A stretch of DNA of 64,000 nt from Anaerosolibacter carboniphilus (lineage in GTDB: Bacteria > Bacillota > Clostridia > Peptostreptococcales > Thermotaleaceae): contig NZ_JACHEN010000006.1 in assembly GCF_014205875.1 (NCBI RefSeq), positions 1 to 64,000 on the forward strand. Direction: 5' to 3'. Each line of letters starts with the position of its first letter. Within the stretch, counting starts at the first letter, position 1. The notes beneath the pieces were generated by a model. It was not told the DNA's origin, searched no databases, and saw nothing but the letters and a program-made list of their open reading frames with translations. Shown one piece after another: positions 28,207 through 36,430 of the stretch. Both the position numbers and the translations under genes were made by a program.

Positions 28207-29184
28207 ATGAAGGCGATCGTAATAGAGCAGTTCGGTGGCCCAGAGGTACTAACGTTAAAGGAGACAGAGATTCCTAAGATAGAAGCGAATCAGGTGCTGA
28301 TTCGAGTTGCTGCTGCCAGTGTAAACTTTGCAGATATCAAGACGAGGAAAGGTGAATACCATGCGGCAGGTAAACCTCCCGTCATTCCTGGTCTTGATGT
28401 GGCAGGTGTTGTTGAGGAGACAGGTGCGAATGTAAGAACTGTTAAGAAAGGAGATCGAGTCATTGCTTTTCCCAGTAATGGCTCTTATGCGGAGTATACG
28501 GTGGCCGATGAAAGGCTTACATTTCCTATACCAGAAGATCTAGACTTTGAGACTGCTGGGGCTAGTCCCTTGGTTACGTTTACAACCTATAATCTGTTGC
28601 ATCAGGTGGCGAGGATGAGGTCGGGAGAATCTGTCCTGATCCATGTAGCGGCAGGGGGCATCGGTACCACGGCTATTCAGATGGCAAGGTTGCTAGGAGC
28701 AAAACAAATTATCGGTACTGTGGGAAGTGACGAGAAGATACAGGTTGCAAAACAGGTCGGTGCGGATCTGGTGATCAATTATCGGAAAGACAGTTTCTCC
28801 AAAGTGGTGAACGAGGTAACAGATGGAAAAGGCGTAGATGTTATTTTGGACTCTGTGGGTGGAGATAACTTCAATGAGAGCTTGGAATGTCTTGCTATGT
28901 ATGGGCGCATTGTGAATTTTAATAGTTCCAGTGGTGCTGGTGGAACCGTGAATACCAAGCAGCTCCATGCCAGCTGCAGAGCTGTTCTGGGATTTAGCTT
29001 AGGCACAACACTAAAGAATCGCCCTGAAATGGTTCAGGAGACGGCAAAGCAGGTGCTGCCGCTGCTGGAACAAGGCAAGATCAAGTTGGTGATCAGTGGA
29101 ACGTACCCTTTAGAAGATGCAAAGAAAGTTCATGAGCTCATCGAAAACCGGCAGACTGTGGGGAAAATCTTACTTAAGCCTTAG
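28207..29184 (+). CDS. NADPH:quinone reductase-like zinc-independent alcohol dehydrogenase
   Basis: A 325-residue member of the medium-chain dehydrogenase family, quinone oxidoreductase branch. The GroES-like domain reads PVIPGLDVAGVVEE near residue 60. The Rossmann dinucleotide site reads HVAAGGIGTTAIQMA near residue 149. Structural-zinc cysteines are absent, as usual for this branch. ATG 28207 follows GGAGG. The substrate is unknown. It is a single gene followed by a bidirectional terminator. Confidence 0.88.
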   Translation: MKAIVIEQFGGPEVLTLKETEIPKIEANQVLIRVAAASVNFADIKTRKGEYHAAGKPPVIPGLDVAGVVEETGANVRTVKKGDRVIAFPSNGSYAEYTVADERLTFPIPEDLDFETAGASPLVTFTTYNLLHQVARMRSGESVLIHVAAGGIGTTAIQMARLLGAKQIIGTVGSDEKIQVAKQVGADLVINYRKDSFSKVVNEVTDGKGVDVILDSVGGDNFNESLECLAMYGRIVNFNSSSGAGGTVNTKQLHASCRAVLGFSLGTTLKNRPEMVQETAKQVLPLLEQGKIKLVISGTYPLEDAKKVHELIENRQTVGKILLKP

Positions 29185-29202
29185 TGCATATTTTCTTATA
29201 TA

Positions 29203-29234
29203 TTAAAAAAAGACCAGGTTTGGTCTTTTTTTAA
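29203..29234. terminator. Bidirectional terminator
   Basis: TTAAAAAAAGACCA pairs perfectly with TGGTCTTTTTTTAA around a four-base loop. It serves the convergent genes ending at 29184 and 29231. Confidence 0.88.
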
Positions 29235-29611
29235 TCTTTCTTCTGCGATGTCTCATCTGAAAGATATTTATGTTTGATAAACTGTATATATTCATCGATC
29301 TGCTTGATTGCTTCCTCTGGCAATCCGGACTTGTCTAAATTATAATAAGACTTCGTTTCAAATAGACATTTTCTTTCTATACAGGTCTCTGTATCATAAG
29401 GGGTTTTTACATCGGTTCTTCCCAGGAGGTAGTCCACCGTAACATTAAAAAAATCAGCTAACTTTGTGAGCATTACTGAATCAGGAGATCTTTTTCCTAG
29501 TTCATATTGTGAGATTGTTGATTTTGCAAGATTGAACTTTTGGCCCAATTTCTCTTGACTTAGTCCCAATGCTTTTCTAAGCTCACGGAGTCTATTCTGA
29601 AAAACAGCCAT
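29231..29611 (-). CDS. XRE family transcriptional regulator
   Basis: A 126-residue protein. An N-terminal Cro/CI helix-turn-helix covers residues 5-60 (LRELRKALGLSQEKLGQ, STISQYELGKRSPD, DFFNVTVDYLLGR). The C-terminal helix-rich tail (EEAIKQIDEYIQFIKHKY) may be a sensor or dimer arm. It is divergent from a second small XRE gene at 29777, with matching sequences near each promoter. Confidence 0.9.
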   Translation of the reverse strand: MAVFQNRLRELRKALGLSQEKLGQKFNLAKSTISQYELGKRSPDSVMLTKLADFFNVTVDYLLGRTDVKTPYDTETCIERKCLFETKSYYNLDKSGLPEEAIKQIDEYIQFIKHKYLSDETSQKKD

Positions 29612-29645
29612 GAAAACACCTCCCTATGGGATATTATAATACACA

Positions 29646-29747
29646 TTTTGTGAACTTTAACAAAATAATAAAAAAGTAGTCAAAAAGACTTAATAATGTT
29701 GACATACAGCCTTAGTATGATAGTATAGAATCATAAAGTTCACCAAA
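29646..29747. promoter_or_regulatory. Paired operator-like sites between divergent XRE genes
   Basis: TTTTGTGAACTTTA at 29646-29659 and TAAAGTTCACCAAA at 29734-29747 are inverted copies of each other with one mismatch, 74 bases apart. A TTGACA at 29699 lies between them. They are the obvious candidates for binding by one or both of the flanking regulators. Confidence 0.55.
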
Positions 29748-29776
29748 TGACTATTCTGTCAATGGAGGTGATGATT

Positions 29777-29971
29777 TTGTATGAAAAATTAAAGGAATTA
29801 AGATTAAAAAAAGGAATTACCCAAGAAGAAATGGCGAGAAAACTTGGCTATAAATATACCAGTGGATATAATCAACTTGAAAAAGGAAAGAGAAAAATAG
29901 ATATAGAAACCGCTAGAAAGATCGCATTAATACTTGAAGAGCCTGTGGAAGAAATTTTCTTCAAACCGTAA
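29777..29971 (+). CDS. Small XRE/Cro-like DNA-binding protein
   Basis: A protein of about 64 residues that is little more than a helix-turn-helix: LKELRLKKGITQEEMARKLG, then YNQLEKGKRKIDIETARKIA and a short C-terminal arm ending EEIFFKP. TTG 29777 is preferred because GGAGG lies seven bases upstream; ATG 29771 is too close to that site. It is divergent from the larger XRE gene at 29231. Confidence 0.8.
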   Translation: MYEKLKELRLKKGITQEEMARKLGYKYTSGYNQLEKGKRKIDIETARKIALILEEPVEEIFFKP

Positions 29972-30087
29972 TCGATATCCATTTTAAATGATTTCTCCAT
30001 ATGGGGAAAGCAGCATACGGTAACGCTATTAACGATATGGGCTCTAATAAAGAACATTATCAGAAAGATTAACAGGGGGACGCTTCT

Positions 30088-31035
30088 ATGATTGGGAATA
30101 TGTATGGGATGAAATCAAGATTTATTTTGCTTGATAAGGATGGAAAGGTCGTATACGGAAGTCAGGGGAATAAAGATGAAATTAATGCGTTTTTAGAAGA
30201 GAGCCACGTTTATGATCGCATAAAGACAGGGGATTTTGGCATAAAAAAATGGGGTGATTCGCAAGTAACCATGGAAAGAATATTTGTAAACAATCAAAGC
30301 CTATATGTTATTGAATTGATAGCAGATGTTCAGGCCGGCAGATTTTCATCAATGGCATACAAAGATATGATGAGTGGTTTGTATAATCGAAATATGTGGG
30401 AATATATGATGCATAATAAATTCACGGAAGTTCAAGGGTGTTTTGATACTTTAATGATCATAGATATTGATAATTTAAAAGAAGTAAATGATAGTGAAGG
30501 TCATGCTGTGGGAGATATTCAGATTAGAATAGTGTCTGAATCCATTAAGGAATCCATAAGAGAAGAGGATATTGCTTTTAGGTATGGTGGGGATGAATTT
30601 GTGATTCTTTTGAATGGGCTAAAGAATAAGGATATACAAAAATTGATGGATAGAATAAGAGAAAAAATCAATGAAAAATCGAAAGATCATGGGATTCATG
30701 TGAGTATGGGGGTATCCTCTTTTGATAATTTTTCGGGCTTGATGGGGGCATTCCAAAAAGCAGATAATCTTTTATATGCAGAAAAGCAATGCAAAAAATT
30801 ACAAGTTGGCAGTAAAAAGTATAAAGAATTATTGAAACTAAGAAAAAACATGGACGAAATCAGAAATCATCTAAATGATTTAATGGGGGAAAATAAAGAT
30901 CATTTAAATGAGGACGTATTGGGTTTAAGCCGGGAGCTGGATCATGTGATTTATAGATACAGCATGATGGAAATAGGTTTGAAATCAAAAGAACTGTTAA
31001 AGAAGCAAGGAAATTCTAATATCAAATATAAGTAG
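30088..31035 (+). CDS. GGDEF diguanylate cyclase
   Basis: A 315-residue protein likely to make cyclic di-GMP. Residues 1-85 form an N-terminal sensor-like domain. The GGDEF domain covers about 95-245 with an intact active site (RYGGDEFVI) and a product-inhibition RxxD motif (REED) five residues before it. About 70 helical residues follow. There are no membrane segments, so it is cytoplasmic. ATG 30088 follows AGGGGG. Confidence 0.9.
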   Translation: MIGNMYGMKSRFILLDKDGKVVYGSQGNKDEINAFLEESHVYDRIKTGDFGIKKWGDSQVTMERIFVNNQSLYVIELIADVQAGRFSSMAYKDMMSGLYNRNMWEYMMHNKFTEVQGCFDTLMIIDIDNLKEVNDSEGHAVGDIQIRIVSESIKESIREEDIAFRYGGDEFVILLNGLKNKDIQKLMDRIREKINEKSKDHGIHVSMGVSSFDNFSGLMGAFQKADNLLYAEKQCKKLQVGSKKYKELLKLRKNMDEIRNHLNDLMGENKDHLNEDVLGLSRELDHVIYRYSMMEIGLKSKELLKKQGNSNIKYK

Positions 31036-31112
31036 AATACCTTCCATTTTTCATGTTATTTCTCAGACGGTAGCAAAGATAATTGATTGCTAGATAGATT
31101 ACTGAGGTGATG

Positions 31113-31997
31113 TCATTTTATTGCTTCAAGCTCTTTCAAAAATAAAGCGATGGAAGGATTCATGTTTGTTTTCTTCCAGGCTGCTACCAACTTATGGTCA
31201 TTGATTTCCCCTTCGATATCAATAAACCGGAGACTTGGACTGGAATGATGCTGCAAACTTTTTGGAAGGATCGCAATACCCATCCCTGCATCTACCAGCA
31301 GCAGCACGGTGTGGAGAAGCCGGGGCTCACTGACGATGTCAGGAAAGAAGCCATTGTCTGCGCAGATCAATAATGTTTGATTGAATCCTTGGGGCGATTC
31401 TTCTCTGTTTAGGATAATAAAATGCTCATTGGCTAAGTTGGCAATGTTAATACTGCTTTGATTTGCCAAGGGATGCTCACGGTGCATGACGATGGAAATG
31501 GTTTCTGTAAATATGCTTTTCTTTTCCAGGCCGCCCACGTTTTCTAATCCAAAGGATAGGGTGAAACCTATATCCAACTCCCCTGTATTTAAGGCTTCAA
31601 TGAGAGCGCCGTGATTATACTGGTCTAGTTGTAATTCTACTTTGGGATAGTTACGGCGAAACTGTCGTATTAAATCAGGCAAAAAGTTCCTCTCTGTATA
31701 ACCTAAGAATCCTATCTTCAAATTCCCAATGATACCTAATTCTGCTTGCCGTGTTTTTTCAATAGCCTCTGTAGATTTATTTACCAGATTGATTGCCTCC
31801 TTCAGGAGGACCGCACCGGCGTTGGTTAGTTTAACGGAACGCTTGTTTCGAATGAACAGCTGTACGCCGATTCTTTTCTCCAAATCTGCAATTTGTTGAC
31901 TTACGGCGGATTGTGCTACAAACAGATGCTTGGCTGCTTCTGTAAAGCTTAAATGCTCAGCAACAGCAATAAAATAACGCAATTGTCGTATATCCAT
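31113..31997 (-). CDS. LysR family transcriptional regulator
   Basis: A 294-residue regulator: N-terminal winged helix (MDIRQLRYFIAVAEHLSFTE, then QSAVSQQIADLEKRIG) and an effector-binding domain beginning near residue 90. It is divergent from the 2-oxoacid:ferredoxin oxidoreductase operon, whose expression it may control; an ATACT-N7-AGTAT site lies between them. Confidence 0.9.
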   Translation of the reverse strand: MDIRQLRYFIAVAEHLSFTEAAKHLFVAQSAVSQQIADLEKRIGVQLFIRNKRSVKLTNAGAVLLKEAINLVNKSTEAIEKTRQAELGIIGNLKIGFLGYTERNFLPDLIRQFRRNYPKVELQLDQYNHGALIEALNTGELDIGFTLSFGLENVGGLEKKSIFTETISIVMHREHPLANQSSINIANLANEHFIILNREESPQGFNQTLLICADNGFFPDIVSEPRLLHTVLLLVDAGMGIAILPKSLQHHSSPSLRFIDIEGEINDHKLVAAWKKTNMNPSIALFLKELEAIK

Positions 31998-32105
31998 CCA
32001 AATTCCTCCAATTCCATATCTTAAATCAATGGTATATAAAGATCATATCACGGATTTGCCTTTCTATAAACAGAAATCACTTTTACTTATTACTGATATA
32101 GGATT

Positions 32106-32122
32106 ATACTATTTCACAGTAT
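32106..32122. promoter_or_regulatory. Candidate LysR-type binding site
   Basis: ATACT-atttcac-AGTAT, an inverted repeat containing the T-N11-A pattern of LysR-type regulators, about 110 bases upstream of the lysR start and 320 upstream of the ferredoxin gene. Confidence 0.45.
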
Positions 32123-32176
32123 GTGTAATATTCTGTATTCTATTAATATAGTTGAATTATTCCACTATTTTTTTAA

Positions 32177-32333
32177 TATATAGGAAATTATGGTTTTCAA
32201 TTTCCTATATATGGGGTGTGCAGAGGGGATTTCCCCTTTGCCGTATTCAGGAAGGTGCTCAGGCTGCTTTGCAGCCGTCGAAGGAAACCTAGGGTTTCCT
32301 AGCGAAAACAAATTGCCGATAGGCAACTTTGTT
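32177..32333 (+). ncRNA. Structured RNA repeat, copy 1 (HEARO / omega-RNA-like)
   Basis: Elements in order: a 13-bp hairpin ending TAGGAAATT/AATTTCCTA; GGGG/CCCC hairpin at GCAGAGGGGATTTCCCC; TTTGCCGTATTCAGGAAGG; GGCTGC-ttt-GCAGCC hairpin; GTCGAAGGAAACC-tag-GGTTTCC hairpin; AGCGAAAAC; and a last TTGCC/GGCAA hairpin. Three more copies lie at 38406, 49266 and 54318. The TGCCGT...GTCGAAGG...CTAGCGAAAAC pattern matches my memory of HEARO / omega-RNAs. No IscB or IsrB gene is nearby. It sits upstream of the vor operon. Confidence 0.65.
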
Positions 32334-32425
32334 CATAGGTAGGAAAAGGATTTCAAACTGCTTATGGAGATAAAAATGCAATAGGCATTGTAGATTCGAT
32401 GAGTGATGGAAAGGGAGGGTTTGTA

Positions 32426-32629
32426 ATGGCAAAGGTGAATGTGTTAGACAAATACTGTAAGAGCTGTGGTCTTTGCATCGAAGTCTGTCCGAAGAAGATC
32501 CTGGATATTGGAGATAAAACGAATGAAAAAGGATACTTTACCGTGGTTTGTAAAGATCAGGAAAAATGCATCGGATGTTCTTTGTGTGCAACGGTTTGTC
32601 CGGATGTAGCTATAGAGGTTTATAAATAA
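32426..32629 (+). CDS. 2-oxoacid:ferredoxin oxidoreductase, delta (ferredoxin) subunit
   Basis: A 67-residue ferredoxin with two complete [4Fe-4S] motifs, CKSCGLCIEVCP and CIGCSLCATVCP. It is the electron-accepting subunit of the four-gene oxidoreductase encoded downstream. ATG 32426 follows GGGAGGG. First gene of the operon. Small size and position match the KorD/VorD subunit. Confidence 0.9.
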   Translation: MAKVNVLDKYCKSCGLCIEVCPKKILDIGDKTNEKGYFTVVCKDQEKCIGCSLCATVCPDVAIEVYK

Positions 32630-32654
32630 AGGGTAGGAAGGGAGCTGATATCAG

Positions 32655-33725
32655 ATGGAAAAGGTACTATTAAAAGGGAATGAAATCATTGGCGAAGCTG
32701 CCATTCGTTCAGGATGTAAGCTGTTTTTTGGTTATCCAATCACGCCATCTACAGAGGTAATCGAATACTTATCTGCACATCTGCCGAAGCATGGCGGTAC
32801 GGTACTACAGGCTGAGGATGAAATTGGTGCGATTTATATGTGTTATGGTGCTGCTTGTACAGGAAATAGAGTAATGACGGCATCTTCCAGCCCAGGGGTT
32901 AGTTTGAAGCAGGAAGGACTTTCTTATAGTGCGGCTGTAGGATTACCGATGGTTGTTGTAAACGTAAATAGATGTGGACCGGGGCTAGGTGGTTTAGGAC
33001 CAGCTCAATCCGATTATTTCCAATCTACAAAAGGCGGCGGGCATGGGGACTATCGCCTAATTGTTTTGGCACCATCCAAAGCCCAAGAGCTTTATGACTT
33101 TACCATGGAAGCCTTTGATTTGGCGGACAAATATCGTAATCCGGTAATGATTTTATCCGATGGTTTCTTGGGTCAGACCATGGAGCCTGTGATCTTAAAG
33201 GAAAGACCAGAAGCCCCAGCATTTGATAGAGATTGGGTGGTTGATGGTGCAAAAAATAGAAAGAAGCGAATTTTAGCGAGCTATTCCTTAACCAATGAAA
33301 TAGGAGAAGCGAATAACCTAATATGGGAAGAAAAATATAAGAAGATTCAAGAGGAAGCACAACGTTGGGAAGAATACTACACAGAGGATGCAGAATATCT
33401 ATTGGTGAGCTACGGAACAACGGGAAGAATCTGTAAAAGTACCGTATTAAATGCTCGAGCCAAGGGAATCAAGCTGGGATTAATTCGCCCGATTACTTTA
33501 TGGCCATATCCAGAAAAAGCTTTCATTCCATATAAGGATAAAGTAAAAGGCATCGTAACAGTTGAGCTAAACACAGGACAGATGATTGAGGATGTAAAGC
33601 TTGCGGTAGAGTGTAAGGTACCTGTTCACCTTTTCAGAAGACAAGGTGGTATGTTGCCAACAGAAGATGAAATATTGGAATATGTTGAAAATAAATTTAA
33701 CCTATCAGCAGTAGAGGAGGTATAG
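32655..33725 (+). CDS. 2-oxoacid:ferredoxin oxidoreductase, alpha subunit
   Basis: A 356-residue subunit carrying the pyruvate:ferredoxin-type domain I and the transketolase C-like domain. Blocks: GYPITPSTEV near residue 27, ASSPGVSLKQEGLSYSAAVG near 77, and RPITLWPYPE near 275. Members act on 2-oxoisovalerate, 2-oxoglutarate or other branched 2-oxoacids. The best reading is KorA/VorB type; the substrate cannot be fixed from sequence. The gene order delta-alpha-beta-gamma is conserved. Confidence 0.9.
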   Translation: MEKVLLKGNEIIGEAAIRSGCKLFFGYPITPSTEVIEYLSAHLPKHGGTVLQAEDEIGAIYMCYGAACTGNRVMTASSSPGVSLKQEGLSYSAAVGLPMVVVNVNRCGPGLGGLGPAQSDYFQSTKGGGHGDYRLIVLAPSKAQELYDFTMEAFDLADKYRNPVMILSDGFLGQTMEPVILKERPEAPAFDRDWVVDGAKNRKKRILASYSLTNEIGEANNLIWEEKYKKIQEEAQRWEEYYTEDAEYLLVSYGTTGRICKSTVLNARAKGIKLGLIRPITLWPYPEKAFIPYKDKVKGIVTVELNTGQMIEDVKLAVECKVPVHLFRRQGGMLPTEDEILEYVENKFNLSAVEEV

Positions 33726-33728
33726 ACC

Positions 33729-34481
33729 ATGGAAAAAATATTTGGTAGAAGTAAAGGGTTGACAGATGTTCCTTTTTCATTCTGTCCTGGATGTACCCAT
33801 GGAATTATCATGAGACTAATTGCTGAGGTACTGGAAGAATTAGATATTATTGAAGATACAATTGGAATTTCACCAGTAGGATGTGCAGGATTTTGTCAAG
33901 ATTTCTTCAGTTGTGACTTTGTGGGAGCTGCCCATGGTAGAGCCCAAGCTGTAGGGACTGGCGTGAAAAGAGCGTTGCCAGATAAGATCGTCTTTACTTA
34001 CCAAGGAGATGGAGATATTGCTGCCATCGGAACACAGCATGCCATTCACTCCGCAGCAAGGGGTGAAAAGATTACTTCCATCATGGTAAACAATGCAATT
34101 TTCGGTATGACAGGAGGCCAAATGGCACCTACGACGCTGGAAGGGATGAAGACATCTACAAGCCCTTATGGAAGAAATATTGGTACCAACGGCTATCCCA
34201 TCGACTTACCTAAACTGATTGCGAATCTTGAGGGGGCAGTATATGTGGCTTCTGTTTCTGTAGATTCACCAAAAAACATCAATCAGGCGAAAAAAGCCAT
34301 TAAGAAAGCTTTCCAAGTGCAGCAGGCTGGGCTAGGGTTTGCATTCGTCAGTGTGTTGTCAACTTGCCCAACAAACTGGGGCTTGTCACCTTCAGACAGT
34401 TTGAAATGGTTACGAGAAAACATGATGCCTGTTTATGAAATGGGTGAATTAAAGGTGGCAGAGGAGGTAAAGAGCTTATGA
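33729..34481 (+). CDS. 2-oxoacid:ferredoxin oxidoreductase, beta (TPP-binding) subunit
   Basis: A 250-residue thiamine-diphosphate-binding subunit: CPGCTHGI near residue 17, GDGDIAAIG near 94 (the GDG...N TPP/Mg site) and VNNAIFGMTGGQMAPTT near 118. It begins three bases after the alpha subunit and overlaps the gamma subunit by four bases. Confidence 0.92.
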   Translation: MEKIFGRSKGLTDVPFSFCPGCTHGIIMRLIAEVLEELDIIEDTIGISPVGCAGFCQDFFSCDFVGAAHGRAQAVGTGVKRALPDKIVFTYQGDGDIAAIGTQHAIHSAARGEKITSIMVNNAIFGMTGGQMAPTTLEGMKTSTSPYGRNIGTNGYPIDLPKLIANLEGAVYVASVSVDSPKNINQAKKAIKKAFQVQQAGLGFAFVSVLSTCPTNWGLSPSDSLKWLRENMMPVYEMGELKVAEEVKSL

Positions 34482-35014
34482 TGGATAAAGTAATACTTGC
34501 AGGATTTGGTGGCCAGGGTGTTATGTTTTTAGGTAAGGTTTTGGCTTATGCCGGAATGGGGTCTGATCTGGAGCTTTGTTGGATCCCATCCTATGGACCT
34601 GAAATGCGCGGAGGTACAGCTAACTGCTCCGTAATCTTATCGGATGAAGAAATAAACTCTCCAGTGATTGCCTATGCAGATGCAGCGATTGTATTGAATA
34701 AACCTGCCTATGATAAATTTGCTCCTCGAGTAAAGCCAGGAGGTGTATTGATTGTAAATTCTTCGTTGGCGAAACTGGACGGCATGAGGGAGGATATTAC
34801 AATCATTGAAATCCCAGCTACGGATATGGCCAATGAATTGGGCAATACAAGCATTGCAAACATGGTTTGTCTAGGTGCATTGCTTCCAAGCTTAAAGCTT
34901 GTTGACCTAGCGAAAGTGGAAAAGGCCATGGAGAAATTAACAAAGAAGAAGCCTGAATTATTAGAAACCAATTTAAATGCGATCAAAGAAGGAATCTCCT
35001 TCGTGAATCGTTAA
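34478..35014 (+). CDS. 2-oxoacid:ferredoxin oxidoreductase, gamma subunit
   Basis: A 178-residue gamma-domain protein: AGFGGQGVMFLGK near residue 8, SYGPEMRGGTANC near 38, and a Pro-Gly-Gly loop near 88. It completes the delta-alpha-beta-gamma set. The start overlaps the beta stop (ATGATGG). The complex would link 2-oxoacid oxidation to ferredoxin reduction, useful for acetogenic electron supply. Confidence 0.92.
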   Translation: MMDKVILAGFGGQGVMFLGKVLAYAGMGSDLELCWIPSYGPEMRGGTANCSVILSDEEINSPVIAYADAAIVLNKPAYDKFAPRVKPGGVLIVNSSLAKLDGMREDITIIEIPATDMANELGNTSIANMVCLGALLPSLKLVDLAKVEKAMEKLTKKKPELLETNLNAIKEGISFVNR

Positions 35015-35039
35015 AATACACGACTGTATATAGGGGGTT

Positions 35040-35118
35040 AATGTAGGGAACGATGGCCCCTGTTCCGCAAAGGATAAGCATCAGACCAACGGAACGGCGA
35101 GGGCGCCGATCCCTACAG
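35040..35118. repeat. Modular palindromic repeat, copy 3 (short)
   Basis: Only the GTAGGGAACGATGGCCCC and GGAACGGCGAGGGCGCCGAT modules are present, ending CCCTACAGAATCC. It lies directly after the oxidoreductase operon and before its terminator. Confidence 0.7.
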
Positions 35119-35150
35119 AATCCTTGTAGTAAGATATTTAGTTATTTGAT

Positions 35151-35187
35151 AAAAAGTCTTCCTTAAAATTTTAAGGAAGACTTTTTT
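35151..35187 (+). terminator. Terminator of the oxidoreductase operon
   Basis: AAAAAGTCTTCCTTAAAA is followed immediately by its exact reverse complement and a T-run. Confidence 0.88.
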
Positions 35188-35247
35188 ATGTATAAAATCC
35201 CCTGATTTTGGTAATAGTCCAAAATAAAAAAGGGGAGAGAAGTACCA

Positions 35248-35592
35248 GTGACTGGAGCATGGGGATATCGAATCATGGATAATGCCACAGCTCAAGAGGT
35301 AATTGACCGCTTTACAGAGTTACACGCGAAGTACGGCAGTCTAAAGGATGCTTTGTATGAACTAAAGACACAAATATTATTGGATAAAATGTTTCCTCTG
35401 AAAGTGTTGGCGTTGGCTCAAATAGAATACGAATGTCAGGGAAAGGTTAGTCGAGATACACTTAAGATGACTCTATCGGCATTGGACAAGGAATTAAAAC
35501 ATATATATCAATGGGACAATCCCATGGAAAGAAGACAATACCTTCTGATGTTCAGAGATTGCTTATTGGGTAAACATCGAGAAGTCAGTTAA
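35248..35592 (+). CDS. Hypothetical protein with DUF4259-like N-terminus
   Basis: A 114-residue soluble protein. The opening TGAWGYRIMDNATAQEVIDR resembles the GAWG..IFDND.A pattern of DUF4259 proteins. The rest is helical. GTG 35248 follows AAAGGGGAG. A second small gene follows 49 bases later. Function unknown. Confidence 0.6.
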   Translation: MTGAWGYRIMDNATAQEVIDRFTELHAKYGSLKDALYELKTQILLDKMFPLKVLALAQIEYECQGKVSRDTLKMTLSALDKELKHIYQWDNPMERRQYLLMFRDCLLGKHREVS

Positions 35593-35641
35593 AGAAAACA
35601 GATTTGTCTAAGCAGACAAAGAATAAGGGGAGGGTAAATCC

Positions 35642-35962
35642 GTGCTTTTAACCGAAAAGCAACTACAGAGATTTTATACATATATGACAGGAACAACAGG
35701 CGGTCTGCTAACTGTTGTAGAGCTTAAAAAGCAGATATTAGAGAAGTATAAAGAGGATATTGAGTTTTATAAAAGATTCGAAAGGGAAGAGGCAAAAAGT
35801 CAGATCTTATTGCTCAATGAACGGATTAGAGAAAGTCAGGAAGAAATCAATAAATACACCCATATCATAAATTTTGTATTCAATGGTTTGAATGAATGCA
35901 ACATTGAAGAGAGTCAATTCACTCCCTACATGGAAAAATGGATGCCAACATCTGTGTTTTAA
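35642..35962 (+). CDS. Hypothetical coiled-coil protein
   Basis: A 106-residue, highly charged, helical protein; residues about 30-75 (LKKQILEKYKEDIEFYKRFE and following) have coiled-coil character. GTG 35642 follows AAGGGGAGGG. I recognise no family. It is probably co-transcribed with the gene at 35248 and is closed by the terminator at 35961. Confidence 0.6.
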   Translation: MLLTEKQLQRFYTYMTGTTGGLLTVVELKKQILEKYKEDIEFYKRFEREEAKSQILLLNERIRESQEEINKYTHIINFVFNGLNECNIEESQFTPYMEKWMPTSVF

Positions 35963-35985
35963 AGAGAGAATACTCTCTTTTTTTT
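35961..35985 (+). terminator. Intrinsic terminator
   Basis: AAAGAGAG-aata-CTCTCTTT followed by further T. It overlaps the stop codon of the coiled-coil gene. Confidence 0.8.
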
Positions 35986-36156
35986 GAACAATTTTATAAT
36001 ATCAAAGTCATGATCATTTATTCGAAAATAGGATTAGCGTATTAGCGAATTCGAAAAAAATGTTAAAAATTTAACGTATCATATAAACTTCTTTTAAAAA
36101 ATTCCGTAATTATATATAAGTAAGTCAAATAATTTATTTGAAATTTAGGGGTATCT

Positions 36157-36381
36157 ATGGAAAGGATGGGGAAAATGGAGTACTCAAAGAGTTACTATGC
36201 AGGGGTAGGATTGGCAATTGGAATAGGGGCTGCTGCAAACTTAATTTTCATTCTATCTATTGTCATAGGCAATGGATTTTTAATCCCTCTCGTTGGAGTT
36301 GGAGCTGTACCTGGATTATATTTAGCCTATCGATGGATTGAAAAAGGCAATGAAAGCAGTAAAGAAAGCAGCAAAGCATAA
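36157..36381 (+). CDS. Small two-helix membrane protein
   Basis: A 74-residue protein with two hydrophobic segments (about residues 14-37 and 40-58) and a Ser/Lys-rich tail (KGNESSKESSKA). ATG 36157 follows AGGGG; later Met codons at residues 4 and 7 are possible starts. No family recognised. Confidence 0.6.
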   Translation: MERMGKMEYSKSYYAGVGLAIGIGAAANLIFILSIVIGNGFLIPLVGVGAVPGLYLAYRWIEKGNESSKESSKA

Positions 36382-36394
36382 TTTTCTTACAGCG

Positions 36395-36430
36395 TGTGAC
36401 AGTAGATAGATCATCTGTCACACTTTTTAT
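36395..36430. terminator. Terminator after the small membrane gene
   Basis: GTGTGACAG pairs with CTGTCACAC around a twelve-base loop, with T5 following. The convergent gene ends within it. Confidence 0.75.
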
